Shown piece by piece: positions 1-12,748 of a stretch of 64,000 bases of DNA. The stretch is from Gambelia wislizenii (taxonomy: Eukaryota; Chordata; Lepidosauria; Squamata; Crotaphytidae). Both the position numbers and the translations under genes were made by a program. The stretch spans positions 179,943,001 through 180,007,000 of the forward strand of contig JAUMIR010000001.1 of NCBI GenBank assembly GCA_030847615.1, read 5' to 3'. Within the stretch, counting starts at the first letter, position 1; each line of letters opens with the position of its first letter. The notes beneath the pieces were generated by a model, which was given only the letters and a program-made list of their open reading frames with translations, was not told where the DNA came from and ran no database searches.

Positions 1-2550
1 TTCAATCCTACAAGGCTCCAAGGCTGACTCAGCCTTCCATCCTTCTGTAGGTTGGTAAAATGAGTACCCAGCTAGTTGAGGGCAATTAGCTAACATGTTG
101 TAAACTGCTTAGGGAATGCTTTGACACTGATAAGTGGTAATAGAAGTGCTACTGCTGTCCAAGAACATCCTTTGCTTGGAGAAAGTACCAGGCTGAAAGG
201 GAGGCATTTTCCATTTTAATGGGTCTTACTGAGAGCTGCTGTAGGTCTTAGTACACAGTACTGGGCTAGCTAAGTGCTTGAGATAGATACTATGAAAGGC
301 AATGTGTGTGTGTGTGTGTGTGTGTGTACATACACACAGAGACACACACACCTTAGGTAATAAAATAAATGATAGATGAAGAAATAGTCTGACCTGTGAG
401 GAAATAGTTCCCTATGTTCCTTACAGTATTGTTTCCTCACAAGACCAGAGCTTTGTCAATGTATTTTTTGATGACAACTTCCAGAATCCCCCAGCCAACA
501 TGGACATTGTTCATGCTAGTTGGAGGATTCTGGGAAATCCAAAGTAACTTTTCCAAGCTCTGTTCATCAGGGCAGAAGATGGTGAGGTGTTGGGATAGAG
601 ACTGAGGCAAGGATAGGACAGGAAGGCAGGAAGGAAACGAAAACATATGGCCATCCTCCTTCTTGCATCTTGCCACATTCTTCAATTTATTTAACAAATA
701 TTAAATTAATGTGATTGTACAAAGATAGAATTCAAACCACATTTCATTCCCCATATTAATTTTCACTGAATACAAATAGGTGAACCTTGAATATTGCTTT
801 GTTCCTCAGTACCTGTTTTTGAAAGTAAGGGAATGGCAGTATTTCAAGCTTTGCCTGAGGCAATGTGAGTTTATCTAATTATCAGAGATCTAAAAAGCAG
901 AAGCACACCAACTGTCAGGGGATTTGAACAGATTTTGTCTTCTTGACACTTGCTTTACTTAACATTCTACATTTAATTGTTGAGAAACTTCCTCACATTC
1001 TTTTAAAGTTGGCAAATATGGTAATATGCATGCTTTAAAAAACAAAAACAAAAAACAAACAAAAAAAACTCAAAGACACCAGTGTGCATGAAGTAAGCAC
1101 CAAATCCCTAAGTGAAATGTTTGGCATGTAAACAATTTTAATTTAGGATATGACTTTATATCTCAACTGAAAAATGTGCAATAATCACTTGGGAGCCACT
1201 GCTAATAAAGAGTAATGTAGTAACTTACCAGCTCTTTTTTACTTTGTAAAATATTTTTCAAATATTCAGTATCTAATCAACTAACTTTCAAGTATCTACA
1301 GGGAACATCAATGGGCTGAGAGTGGTATAGGAAAGAGATTTGGGACTAGAAACAGAAACAACTGCACTGTATTTGCTTTGGCAGAAAAAAAGCTTATGAA
1401 ATTTGTATTTGTTCTAACCAGGGGAAACACTGTGAAAGTATTGAACCAGCAATGCTTTACCCCTATTCAGCATCAGCCAACATTCAAACCATCATTCTTT
1501 GGTGTTGCTGCATATGTGGTTAGTTGCTTTGTGTGTGATTCCAGAGCAAATTGCTGTTTACCTCTAATCTGCTGCTGCAAATACGACTCACTTCTCCAGT
1601 ATTCACACATGAATACCTGCTGCTTTTAAAGTCACAATAGTTTCTCATAATGCCATTTTTGGGTGCAATTAACTCCAATTCTACATGGAAGTATCAGTAA
1701 CATTTGTATCAATATGGCCCAAGAACTATGTGCAGGGGCTTGTTAAAGCCAACCTCAGAACTGTTGAGATGATATTTTCACAGTCTTACTACTCTTCTGC
1801 AGCTTGGATTTTGATCTAGAATTGGTGGGGAAGATGGCAGTGAGGGTAGAAAGAGGCTCCAAGGGTGAATGCCAAGCATGCAGTTGAGTAGACAAGGCCA
1901 TGTGGGTCTCCTCATGGCCTTCATATACTCCTTCTTTTCATCTTGCTCTATAACTTGGGTGGACAATCATAACAGGTCTTGGGGGCAGGGGAGGATCAGA
2001 GACCCTCTGGAGCCCTCACAGACTGCTAAACATTTTAAAAGGAAAAAGAAATGCATTTTAAGAAATGGATATTTTTGATGTTGAACAGTGCTGGGATTGG
2101 GTGGGGAACTGCTATTTGAAAGGTAACTTCCTGGCTTCTGGATGCCTCCAGTATCTCTTTCTCCTGAGCTGAGCAGATACAGGTTTAAAAGGATTATTGT
2201 TGTTCCTGGGAGCCTAATGGAACCAATGAATGCAAAAAGATCTGCAATAGGGACATATATTCTCCCAGAAACACAGTTTTCCAGTCCATGATCTATAACA
2301 AAAGACAGCTGTTCATTTAGATCCCATACGGAAAGGATGAAGAAGGTATAGGGGCAAATTGGAAAGCGGGAGAGAGGTGAACCCAGTACAAGGTAGGAGT
2401 CCTCCCCTTCTCCTCTAATTTCATAGGAGAGGATTTTCTTTCTTTCTTCCTGATTCAGGCTTGAAAATGATGTGTGTTAGGGCTGATCTCAAAATGGAGG
2501 TCAGCTTCAACAAGCCTCCAAACAAGTCAGATCTCTGTGTTTATTTATTA
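1..2550. other. Unannotated AT-rich spacer
   Basis: No gene or recognisable repeat is supported here apart from a (TG)n microsatellite at 303-327, followed closely by a short CA-rich stretch. Open frames are short, start and stop at random, and show no domain. An A-rich tract with AAAC-type units lies near 1,037-1,068. It may be intergenic or intronic; nothing in the sequence decides which. Confidence 0.6.
303..327. repeat. (TG)n microsatellite
   Basis: A pure run of about 12 TG units is followed within 10 bases by ACACACAGAGACACACACA. The two tracts are complementary and could pair as a small hairpin. Confidence 0.95.
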
Positions 2551-2767
2551 AAGTGGGTCCTCTGTATCCACAGATTTGCTATCCATGGATTCCACCATCC
2601 ATGACTTGAAAATAGTCCCAAAGAAATAGATTCCAAGAAGCAAACCTTGATTTTTCCATTTTATATAAGAAACACCATTTTACTGTATGATTGTATATAA
2701 TGGGACTTGAGCATCCACGGATTTTGGTATCCTGGAACCAAACCCCACTGGATACCAAGGGCTACTG
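2551..2767. mobile_element. Tigger/pogo-like MITE (Tc1/mariner)
   Basis: The ends are an imperfect inverted repeat: AAGTGGGTCCTCTGTATCCA on the left and, read on the other strand, CAGTAGCCCTTGGTATCCA on the right. Both resemble the CAGT...GTATCC termini of MER2/Tigger elements. A TA flanks the left end and CA the right, consistent with a decayed TA duplication. The body has the typical repeated 'ATCCATGGATTC'-like words. About 217 bp long with no transposase, so it is a non-autonomous copy. The family call is from remembered termini, not a search. Confidence 0.6.
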
Positions 2768-2904
2768 CAATTAAATTCATATTCAAATTCATATTCACAT
2801 ATTTTCTCATCCTAAGTAAGAAAGGATGTCTCATCACATCAAGATGCCCATCAAAAAAAGAAAAGAAAAGAAAAGAAAAAGATCAACCATTGTGAGATGT
2901 TTGT

Positions 2905-3100
2905 GTGTGTTTCAGGACTTTTGCAAACATTTCACTCTTGCAAAGATGCTGAATTTTGCAGGAAAATCATTAGATTTTGTGCAAAAAGTATTTTCAGAAA
3001 AATCTAATGTTTTCTTTGCATTTTTTTTTTGCAAAACGGAGGATTTTTCTACAAATGCAAATATTAGCAACAACTCCTGAAATGTGTAAAATCTCACCAT
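2905..3100. repeat. TTTTGCA-rich degenerate repeat
   Basis: Repeated words such as TTTTGCAAA, TTTTGTGCAAAAA and TTTGCAAAACGG recur across about 200 bp. They resemble the TTTTGCACAGAAAA arrays seen near 7.7, 9.7 and 20.4 kb but are more decayed. Open frames on both strands here (84 and 62 codons) come from the low complexity and are not taken as genes. Confidence 0.4.
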
Positions 3101-4918
3101 GGTTGACTGTTTTTGTGATGGGGTGTTTCCAAATGTGAGAAGTCTTCAGAAATGTGCACAATCTCTCATAATCTTACAGTAGGGAGAAAGCATCTTTGTT
3201 CTTGTGTGCAAGAACAAAATAAATGAAGACACAGCTAAAACATAAAAACAAATTGGTAAACACATACAGAGATATACACATATGCACAGACACAATTAAA
3301 ATGACTAACAGCATCCAACTCCTCTTTCCAGACCAGGAAGAAAACCTCCTTCTGTAACAACCCTGCTTAAATGCAAAAAAAAAAAAAAAAAAAAAAAAGG
3401 TCAGTAGGAATAAGAATATTCCATTAGAAGGAGGGATAAAATGAGGAGAAAGGGATGAATTGGAAGGGTGTCCTTTCAACCACTATCTGATTTCACCCCT
3501 ACACATTTACAGCGCAGTCACAACTGAAACATGTACCAACAGTAGGAGGTCAGGAATGGGCACAAGCCACTTGTGCCAGATAAACTGGCCTCTGCCAGGT
3601 GAACTATCATTAAGCTGACATAACTCCTTTCTGCTGGTTGCAGAGACCAGCCAAGAGAGGAATGTGCTGGCACAACTGCTCTGCCAACTGATAACACCCA
3701 TTGGAAGAGCCAATAAAGAGGGTAGAGAAGAGAGGGAGGAAGGAGCTGAGATGCCAGATCCAAACCTCCTTTGACTTAGGGTTGAACATAGAGCCAAGGA
3801 AGTTCTGAGTAATTTTCTGCGTCCCTCAGCTGGATTCGCCACAGCCTCAGCTGGCCTTGAGTTGGCTCAGCTGTTCTCCAACCATCTTTGTGAGTTCAGA
3901 TTGTTCTCTTATTTCCCTAAACCCCTAGGGGAAAAGGAACTATAGAAACACTGTGCAGATTTGCTTTGGGTAGGGGAAAAAAGAATGACTGCTTTCTTAT
4001 GATTTTTGTCCCCGGAAAAAAGCTTGAGGAAGTTTGACTATCTGTAGTTCTACATAGACTTGCTAGTTTTATAATATTCAAGAAGACTTAAAATGTTAAA
4101 TAATCCAAATGACTGAAAATTATACCAGAATCAAGAGCTTTTGAAAGTGAGAAATAACCTTAGTATGTATCTCATCTTTGTATTTTCATGGGATATGTGG
4201 AAGTAGGAGATGAAAGGGGGAAGAAAAGGGGGAGGATGAAAAACTAATCCCTTTTAAGGAGACTTTCAGGGAACGGGGGCTTATTTTTTTTAAGCAATGA
4301 GATATGCTGCCAAATGCATTCTTCAAGCTTGACTACATGGGGGGTAAAAATCTGGATGAAATTCAGACTACTTTGGCTTGGAACTGCAGCACATGAAATT
4401 TAGGCTACTCTGGCCCAAATTTAAGTGCCACACCTTACCTGACAAAAGCCAAAATCTGCATTTGGGTTTTTACCTCCAGTGATGCAGAAATATTTGTTTT
4501 TAAAGTGTATTGTAAAACACTTGGCTTCCACTCAAAGCTGTTACTCATACTTAGGACTGACTCTGAGCTCTGTGAAAGCAAAGTCCCAGCACTAGTCACT
4601 CTCACTGAAGTCAGAATGGGTAAACAGTGTCATGATGGGGGGGGGCAGTCATTGTGACCTCCGTGAGAGTGACTAATACTGGGGCTCTGCCTTTGGAATG
4701 AGGAAGTGGCACCAAGGAGGGGGGAAATGTCAGTGCCTCAGGCAGTCCTTATCCTTCCTTTCCTTCCCACCTCCTGAATCTAATGCAGATGTATTGTTCA
4801 CACTACAGTTTTTTCCAGTTTCAAGAATATGCTGGAGAAAACTATGAGTTTTCTAAATCCTGGATTCAGTTGGCTTTCCCCAAGCCTGGTGCAGATAGAG
4901 CCCTACATTGTGTGGCAT
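3101..4918. other. Unannotated spacer with an A-run
   Basis: The stretch holds a pure A-run of 24 bases at 3,375-3,398 and otherwise unique-looking sequence. The reverse-strand frame of 111 codons at 3,507-3,842 has no recognisable domain and no coding-like features. I see no gene or repeat that can be named. Confidence 0.5.
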
Positions 4919-5139
4919 TACTTAAACAGGGCTATCATATCGCCTCTTAACCGTCTTTTTTCCAGGCTAAACAGACCCAGCTCCCCAAGTCTCTCCTCAT
5001 AAGGCATGGTTTCCAGACCTTTCACTAAAATGGTGAAAGGTCTGGAAACGACGCCTTATGAGGAGAGACTTAGGGAGCTGGGTATGTTTAGCCTGGAAAA
5101 AAGACGGTTAAGAGGCGATATGATAGCCCTGTTTAAGTA
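4919..5139. repeat. 107-nt inverted repeat (CR1 snap-back)
   Basis: The arms 4,919-5,025 and 5,033-5,139 pair at about 103 of 107 positions. Both arms are CR1 sequence, so the arm pair is an inverted duplication of the element's own truncated 5' end and not a terminal inverted repeat of a DNA transposon. As RNA or single-stranded DNA it would form a long, near-perfect hairpin. Confidence 0.93.
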
Positions 5140-5464
5140 TTTGAAGGGGTGTCACATTGAGGATGGAGCAAGCTTGTTTTCTGCTGCTCCAAAGATTGGA
5201 ACACGGAGCAATAGATGCAAGCTTCCAGGGACAGAGATTCCACCTCAACATTAGGAGGAACTTTTTGACAGTAAGAGCTGTTCGGCAGTGGAACGCACTC
5301 CCTCGGAGCGTGGTGGGGTCTCCTTCCTTGGAGGTCTTTAAACAGAGGCTGGATGGCCATCTGTCGGGGATGCTTTGATCGTGATTTCCTGCATGGCAGG
5401 GGGTTGGACTGGATGGCCCTCGTGGTCTCTTCCAACTCTGCAATTCTATGATTCTATGATTATC
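4919..5464 (+). mobile_element. CR1 LINE, 5'-truncated, with foldback 5' end
   Basis: The plus-strand part encodes the C-terminal end of the CR1 reverse-transcriptase polyprotein in two frames: '[20 protein letters not shown]' around 5,057-5,116, then the '[11 protein letters not shown]...RSVVGSPSLEVFKQRLDG' region around 5,240-5,360. It ends with the CR1 3' signature GGGTTGGACTGGATGGCCCT and an ATTCTATGATTCTATGATT octamer tail at about 5,446-5,464. One frameshift lies near 5,200-5,240. The 5' end is unusual: 4,919-5,025 is an inverted copy of 5,033-5,139 with 4 mismatches, separated by a 7-nt loop. Confidence 0.92.
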
Positions 5465-7690
5465 AGACCAGATTTGGGGGAAAGGCCACACATTGTGCAG
5501 CATTATCATGCCAGACTTGGGGTGGGGAGCAAGTCTGTGCTTTTCACTAGAGTAGACAAGCCCAGAATCTCTAAAATTTAGGAAAGTTGCTGCTGTTGGA
5601 AACATGAATGATTGTTTAGCACTATATGGAAAACAAACACATAGTTTAAACTCAGGCTGAAGACTCTGACTTTGATAGTATCTTTGTCAGCTAAAAATGT
5701 AAGTCTGCTCTCCTTGAACATCAGACTTTTGTAGCTCTCCCCTATATTCTGCAAAAAGAGTCCTTTTCACCTTTGTAGTGTGAGAATGTTGCCCCTGCTT
5801 CAGAATAGCCCTCACTTTAAAGTGAAAAAAATCAACATGGTGTTTCAAGATATCAGTATACTGCATGATAGTTTTCCACTGCATATCAAATAGTTGCATG
5901 GGATAGAGCAGGAAAAATGGCACACCTGAAGAGTGTAAATCTATCCCAGTTTTTTTTTTTAAATTCCAATACAGTCTCCCCCACACACCCTGCTTCCCCA
6001 GCCTCACCACCTGGTTTTAACTTCTAAAATTCAGGTTGTTGATTAGCATTGTCTCATTTAATTTGCTAAAAGGAAGGCCAGCTTACATGAAAAAATATGG
6101 TAGTGTGAAAATAAAGTAGGTATGCCTCATAGCCAATTATTCATTTTTGAGCAGGAAATTAGTAGGACCTGTTTTTTTAAAAAAAAATATTTGAAACAGC
6201 AATGTGGTATCTAATATTTTTGGATCTGACTACAGAAACCTATATTAACTTTATTACCTCATTTTGAAGAATTCAATCTACTGTAGGTATACAAATATTA
6301 CTGGATTTGATGATACCTCAGTTTATGGAGCTCATGTTGGCTTACTCTTAGACAAATATGCAGGCAATGTAAAATTAATTGTCAGTTAATAATTAACCTA
6401 TACCATTCTTAGTACATGCTTGTTATTTTATTGTGACTTTATTTTTTTACACTGGTTTGAGCATTTATTCAAAGAGTGGTATGCCTGAAATATCCACATA
6501 GCCATTTTGTATTTATTGACCTCAAACCCAGGTGGTCTGAAAAAGAAAAGGTAGTAGAAGTGTCAGAATAACTTCAGATAAAATTTATTGCTTGAAATCT
6601 AATCCTGTAGCAAATCAAAGGCAAATCAGCAGTCATTTGTCAATAATATTGGTCCCAATAGAAAGACATCCTAAAGCTGGAAATATTTACTAAGGTAATA
6701 TGAGATCAAGATACAGCCACAAAAGCGTTACATAAATATATCCTGAAATTTAGCATTTGATGTGTGTATATAAAGTATATCAAACAAATATGAAAACATG
6801 ATGAGATTATAGCTTCTTTTAGTATTAGCCAGCTGCTAACTCATCATACAGCATTATCAAGTTATCTACTTAGGAAAACATTATACTAGTTTGAGAACAT
6901 GTTGTCATGTTACTTACTAATAAGGAATGTTGAGGCCTATTGGGATATGCCTTTGATCACAGAAAAAACAGTTTCTCAACTTAGTCTTGAGAACAAAGAC
7001 TATAAAGAAGACTATCGAAAGACTATAGAGAAGAAAACAAAACTTAAATGGTAAATATGGTAGTTGGGAATGATACTATATTAATGCAATTTAAGACTAA
7101 TATCACCATTTGGGATATTGGAATTAGGAATATTGTGTATAGTTCTGTCTTGGACCTTTTGTTCAGAACTAGTTCTCATGCAATATTTTGTTACACGGGA
7201 GTGTACTGAGTTTAGCTGTTCACTCCTAACTTCAACAGAGTTATAATCCTTATTTAAGTCTGAAAGACATGTTATGCATGATGTGTGAGTGGTATAATTG
7301 TCAAAAGCAGTGCTGACCCACATGGATGCTGTGTATTGATACCTGCTTATCTCTCCACATGGTTCAGAACAATGGGTTGGGTCCAGACTTAGTGATACCT
7401 AATATAGAACAAGGAGGGCATCCACCAAGGGTTGGTTGGACAAATTTGGCTCTGTCAGATGCTCAGCACACTGAAGCATCACTCCTGGCAACAAATAGAA
7501 GTAATATTCTAGACAACTGAAAATCACTTTCAAACTTTACCCATTGTTTTCAGCCATTTTTGGAATGTCCCCTAAAAGCATTTATGCCAAAACAGCACAA
7601 GGAGTTTGGGGCTATTTTTTTCAGGGTTGGGGCAGAGTTGGAAAGGATATTCAAAAATGGTTGAAAAATAATTGAAAGACATGTTTCTTG
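5465..7690. other. Unannotated AT-rich spacer
   Basis: No gene, tRNA or named repeat is supported. The reverse-strand 107-codon frame at 5,687-6,010 has no recognisable motif. The sequence is strongly AT-rich from about 6,050 to 7,300, with no periodicity beyond short A/T runs. Confidence 0.5.
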
Positions 7691-7694
7691 TATG

Positions 7695-7985
7695 TCAGGA
7701 AATCCTGACAAAGAGAATCATGGGCTAGTGGGAATCTTTGCAGTTTAGGACTTATTCTGAAATTTGAAATGTACACATTTTTCTGCACAGGAAACAGCAT
7801 TTTCTGTGCAGAACATAAAACTGCAGATTTTGATAACTTTCCTACAGTGGGAAGAACATTGCTTAAACTACTCTTTGCTTCCTTCACAAATGAAATTAAT
7901 GAAGAATTACATCCCTGGTCTGGGTATGCTGAAGGCATGAAGAACTACACAGAGACCCCACCCCCATGGGCTACATGATTCCCAT
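7695..7985 (+). repeat. Unclassified repeat with 'TCCTGACAAAG' edge and TTTCTGCACAG motif
   Basis: The block starts with AAATCCTGACAAAGAGAATC, passes through GCAGTTTAGGACTTATTCTG and then contains TTTTCTGCACAGGAAACAGC and TTTTCTGTGCAGAACA. The same order of words occurs at 20,406-20,530 and, reversed, at about 10,200-10,130. These shared edges make it a real dispersed family and not chance low complexity. I do not recognise the family; no transposase or RT is present. Confidence 0.5.
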
Positions 7986-8197
7986 TTCTCAGGCAGACCT
8001 GTTGAAATATATGGGGCTTATTTTTTGTTGTTGTTAACTTAAGCCCTATTTATTTTAGTGGGTGTACTATAGGCAAGACTAATATTTATTGTAGCCCATA
8101 GGATCCAGTATATCCTTAGTCGGAGTTAGACCCTATTTTTCTAAATATCTATTTTGAGCATCATAATTGATTTTTCAAAACCTATTCATCTATAAAA

Positions 8198-9000
8198 GTT
8201 GTATAATCATAAGAGATGGAAGGGTCTTAATGGGCCAACAGGATCAATGCACTGCTCAGTTCAGGATCTCCAGCTAAAGCATTCCCAACAGGTAGTTGTC
8301 CAGCCTCTTTTTGAAGATGTCCAGAGAAGGAGACTACCTCTCTAGGCAATTGGTTCCATGGCCGAACTGCACTTATTGTCAAGAAGTTCCTTCTAATGTT
8401 CAATTGAAAGCTGCTCTCCTGAGGTACTTAAGACCTCCTTTCAGGTTGAAATGCAACCATGCAACCATTGATGTTGACTCTTTAAGCATGGTTTTTCAAC
8501 CAATTATGGATCCATCTGACAGTGTTCCCATCTATTCCTCAGTTAATCAGTTTGCTAATCAAAATATGATGGGGGACCTTTATCAAATGCTTTGCTGAAG
8601 CCCAGATAAATGACATCCACAGTATTTCCATCATCTACTAAACTAATGACCTGATTGAAAAAAAGATATAAGATTAGTTTGGTAGGATTTGGTCTTGACA
8701 ATCCATGCTAGCTTGCATGGATCACTGCATTGTTATCAGTATAATTGCAGACAGACTCATTTATAACTTGTTCTAATATTTTTCTTGGTTTTGAGGTCAG
8801 GCTGACTGGTTTGTTGTTTCCTGGATGTTCTCTCCCTCCCTTTTGTTGTTGTTGTTGTTGTTGTAGAGAGGGACAGTGTTTGCCCTTCTCCAATCCTCTG
8901 ACACCTCATCTGTTCTCCAAGATTTCTCAAAAATGATGGCAGGGAGTTCAGAGAGTACATCAGCAAGTTCCTTCAGTACTCTGAGATGTGCAACTGTGTA
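8198..9000 (-). mobile_element. Old CR1 LINE copy, reverse strand, internally deleted
   Basis: Read on the minus strand, 8,960-8,760 gives a decayed CR1 RT N-terminal region: 'WRTDEVSEDWRRANTVPLY', then, past a (CAA)n run, a block resembling 'NYRPVSLTS...GKILEQVINE'. About 8,640-8,590 gives 'VDVIYLGFSKAFD', the RT motif A. Around 8,400-8,205 is the C-terminal end ('SPSLDIFKKRLDNYLLGML'). Most of the palm domain between these parts is missing, so there is an internal deletion near 8,440-8,580. Stops and frameshifts are numerous. A (TTG)n microsatellite at 8,844-8,863 lies inside the RT region. The element is clearly dead and much older than the CR1 at 4.9 kb. Confidence 0.8.
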
Positions 9001-9329
9001 GCACCAGGGAACTGAACTAGATGAGCCTTGAAGTGTCTTTCCATTCTACAATTCTATTATTTCATAATTTATATTAATTACATGAATGGTATACAGTTGA
9101 AATCTGTCCAGACACCTTCTGATTTATTATCAATGTGACTACTTTTTTCAGTGTCACTTTTTATTCTTATTCTGCATTTTTTTTAAAAGTCCTAATATAA
9201 TGTGTTATGCTAATTTCTACAATATACCACAGGTGGCTATGACTGTGAGTTGTTCAGGGTGACTCTAAACAAGACAACAGGGCTTCACTAAGTTTCTTCT
9301 CAAAGGTAGCAACAAGTAATTTCTGTGAT

Positions 9330-9665
9330 TTCCTTCCCATTTCAAATGGGGAATAAACTCCCATCAAGGTCAGCAGGAGGACAGCACTGTCTTGCTTACA
9401 TCGCTCTGTTTCATATGACTCGGTCCTCCTCCCGACCTTCCCCCATGCTTCCTCCATGCCGGGGGAGAGAGAAATGTGCCACTTTTTATTGATGGGGGGC
9501 TCTCTGTTAATAAAAGCATCAGATTTCTCCCACCCTCTCCATGGGAGAAGGCCAGGGGAAGGTCGGGATGAGGATGGTGTTGTATGAAATGGAGTGCTCT
9601 AAGCGAGACAGTGCCATCCTCCTCCAGACCTCAACGGGGGTTTTATTCCCTGTTTGAAAAAGTCC
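9330..9665. mobile_element. Degraded MITE of the GGACTTTTTCAAATGGG family
   Basis: The left end carries TTTCAAATGGGGAATAAACTC and the right end TTCCCTGTTTGAAAAAGTCC, an inverted pair. Internal words (CCTCCTCCCGACCTTCCCCC, a TTTTATTGATGGGG loop region) match the better preserved copy at 48,955-49,271. The left terminus is decayed, so the left boundary is approximate. It encodes nothing. Confidence 0.65.
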
Positions 9666-9666
9666 T

Positions 9667-10205
9667 AAGGGAAAGCCTTCAAAAACCATGCAGTTTTTGA
9701 AGGCTATTCGTAATTCAGAGTTTTGTTTGTGTAAAAATTAACCATGTTTGTTTTGCACAGAAAACAACATTTTATGCACAGGACACAACATTCTGCATGG
9801 AAAATAATATTCATTTCTGCACACAAAATGTTGATTCCTGCAGAGAAAAAAAATTGTAATTGTGGATTTTTTTTTTCTACACAAAATTCACATGTGGTTG
9901 TTTTGCACAGAAAACAACGTTTTCTGTGTGGAAAAAAAAATCAGTGCATATATATTAATTCCTGTGCAAAAAGTGTTATTTTCTATTCAAATCAACCATG
10001 TACAACTTTTACATAAAACAAATTCCCAATTACAGCTATTTTCTGCACAGAAACCAACATTGTAATATTATTTTACATGCAGAAAAATGCTGGTTTGTGT
10101 GCAAAAATTGTCAGTTTCTGTGCAAAACAACCACATACAAGTTTTGCACAGAATAAGTCCTGAACTGCCAAGAATCTTCTTGTCGGGGTTTCTTGACAGT
10201 CAAAA
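9667..10205 (-). repeat. Array of TTTTGCACAGAAAACA-like units
   Basis: At least six partial units of the word TTTTGCACAGAAAAC or its reverse complement occur across about 450 bp. Near 10,200-10,130 the block carries, in reverse, the same edge words (CCTGACAAG-like and AGGACTTATTCTG) found at 7,695-7,760 and 20,406-20,465. A 90-codon plus-strand frame rich in H, R, K, Q and N arises only from the repeated word. Family unknown. Confidence 0.5.
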
Positions 10206-11274
<1,069 letters not shown>

Positions 11275-11286
11275 TGTACAGACTAC

Positions 11287-11823
11287 CATCCATCCACAAC
11301 CTTTATTAGGCATAATACAACATATACATATAACAATAGAACAAAAGGACTTCAAGGATCATTTTTAGACAGGTTAAGCCATATGTTTGCTGCCTCAACC
11401 AAAAAGTTAGCCATTAGTCTGGTAATATGCGGATTATGATCTTCCAATTAGAATTCCACTGATAATCTATCTGTACAGACATTCCTTTCCAATAACCTCC
11501 TTATCAACTTTTCCCTTGGAATTATATACAGTGGGCAAGTCAACACAATATGATAGAGAACATCAGGGGCTTGAGCACAATGACATATACGATTCAAAAA
11601 AGGGGTCTGCAAATATCTACCCTTGGTCACGTTAGAGGGATGTACATTCCACCTTGCAAGGAGAAAAGCCTTCCTTGCCACCAGCAATGAGAGAGTATGA
11701 AAATAATCTGGGCTCCCACCCTGTATGGGTGGGATACCAAGCATTGCTGGAGAAAAAACCCTAGGAGGTGTTGGATAAAACAGCTGATGCTCCCTCTCAA
11801 CAAGGCAGAGCCTAATAGTTTTA
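11287..11823 (-). mobile_element. 5'-truncated LINE 3' fragment with 12-bp target duplication
   Basis: The insert is flanked by perfect direct repeats TGTACAGACTAC at 11,275-11,286 and 11,824-11,835. On the minus strand the body encodes a C-terminal LINE tail over 11,744-11,448, including 'LLARWNVHPSNVTKGRYLQ' and then a C-x-C...H...C cluster like the CCHC motif found after the RT domain of several non-LTR clades. The 3' end has AATAAAGGTTGTGGATGGATG, so the tail is a GGAT-type simple repeat and not poly(A). This is a 537-bp target-primed insertion. Clade (R4/Dong, L1/Tx1 or other) is not decided. Confidence 0.8.
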
Positions 11824-11835
11824 TGTACAGACTAC

Positions 11836-12745
11836 TTGTAAACACTTGACCTTTATTTTGTTATGTCTACTATTTCTAAAATGCTTGAGAATTTGAGTGC
11901 CATGGATATGCATTCTGATGTCTTTTGGGGATGCTAAGAAAGGTAGAACGTATATTTCCTTCAGTTGGTACAATTCTCACCCCTATCTGAAGACTATCCA
12001 TTTACCATAATTCTTTAGATCTTTTAGATCCTAATCCTTTAGATCTTTAAATAAGATAAGATACACATTTTTTAATATTTTATTTTGTATTTGTATTTAC
12101 AACTTCTTCATGAGTGTGGCATTTAGGAATCTTTCTCAATTAATGAAAATTTCCAAATGGATTTTATAAAGAAACATTACATTAGTTTTCTGTGTTGTTT
12201 TGTATCTCTTCAAGCATCTGTTCGCTCTCTTAATAATATAAATTATTATGAGAGTCTATGAATAGTACAAATAAATTGTTGAGATTTTTATGTTTCTTAA
12301 TAAAAGTTGCCATGTTGAGGAGTGAAAATGTTCCTTCCTCGTTCTTCTACTCATTCAGATATTCCCCCCACCATCACATTGTTCCCGTGATCCAGTTATT
12401 CTAAAAAGAAAAAGTCATCCCCTTTATTGATCTAGTGAAGCTAAAGGAGATTTTCACATGGGGAAATTATTCCCCTGAGAGATCGGGAGAGAAATGGGGC
12501 TCTTCTGGGAGCAGAGCTCTGTTTTGCACGCCCCTTTCCTTCTCCCGATCTGACGTCGTCCTCACTCTGTGCTGCTTCCATTTCTCTGCCAGTATCTTCT
12601 GTCATTTTTTAAGAACAAAGAAGCTGATCAAGATAGTGCTCTGCATGCCACTTAATTCAGAATTCTTGAACTCTGTACAAAATTACCACTAAGGGTGTAA
12701 AAGCAGGTTGGTTAACTGAAGGGGATTTTTAAATGAATATATATC
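11836..12745. other. Spacer with an imperfect GC-rich hairpin
   Basis: Most of this stretch is AT-rich and unnamed. At about 12,479-12,551 AGATCGGGAGAGAAATGGGG faces CCCCTTTCCTTCTCCCGATC across a short loop, an imperfect palindrome that may be a remnant of a MITE. No gene is supported. Confidence 0.4.
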
Positions 12746-12748
12746 CAA

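Noticed and set aside
3375..3398. Poly(A) tract as the tail of a processed pseudogene (also 40,235-40,258 and 58,918-58,935)
   Set aside because: No upstream coding similarity or flanking target duplication was found; the 40.2-kb tracts lie in an L2 3' UTR.
5108..5605. 165-codon minus-strand frame
   Set aside because: It is the antisense of the CR1 C-terminal coding region.
9744..10016. 90-codon frame rich in H, R, K, Q and N
   Set aside because: It is produced by repeated copies of a TTTTGCACAGAAAA-like word.
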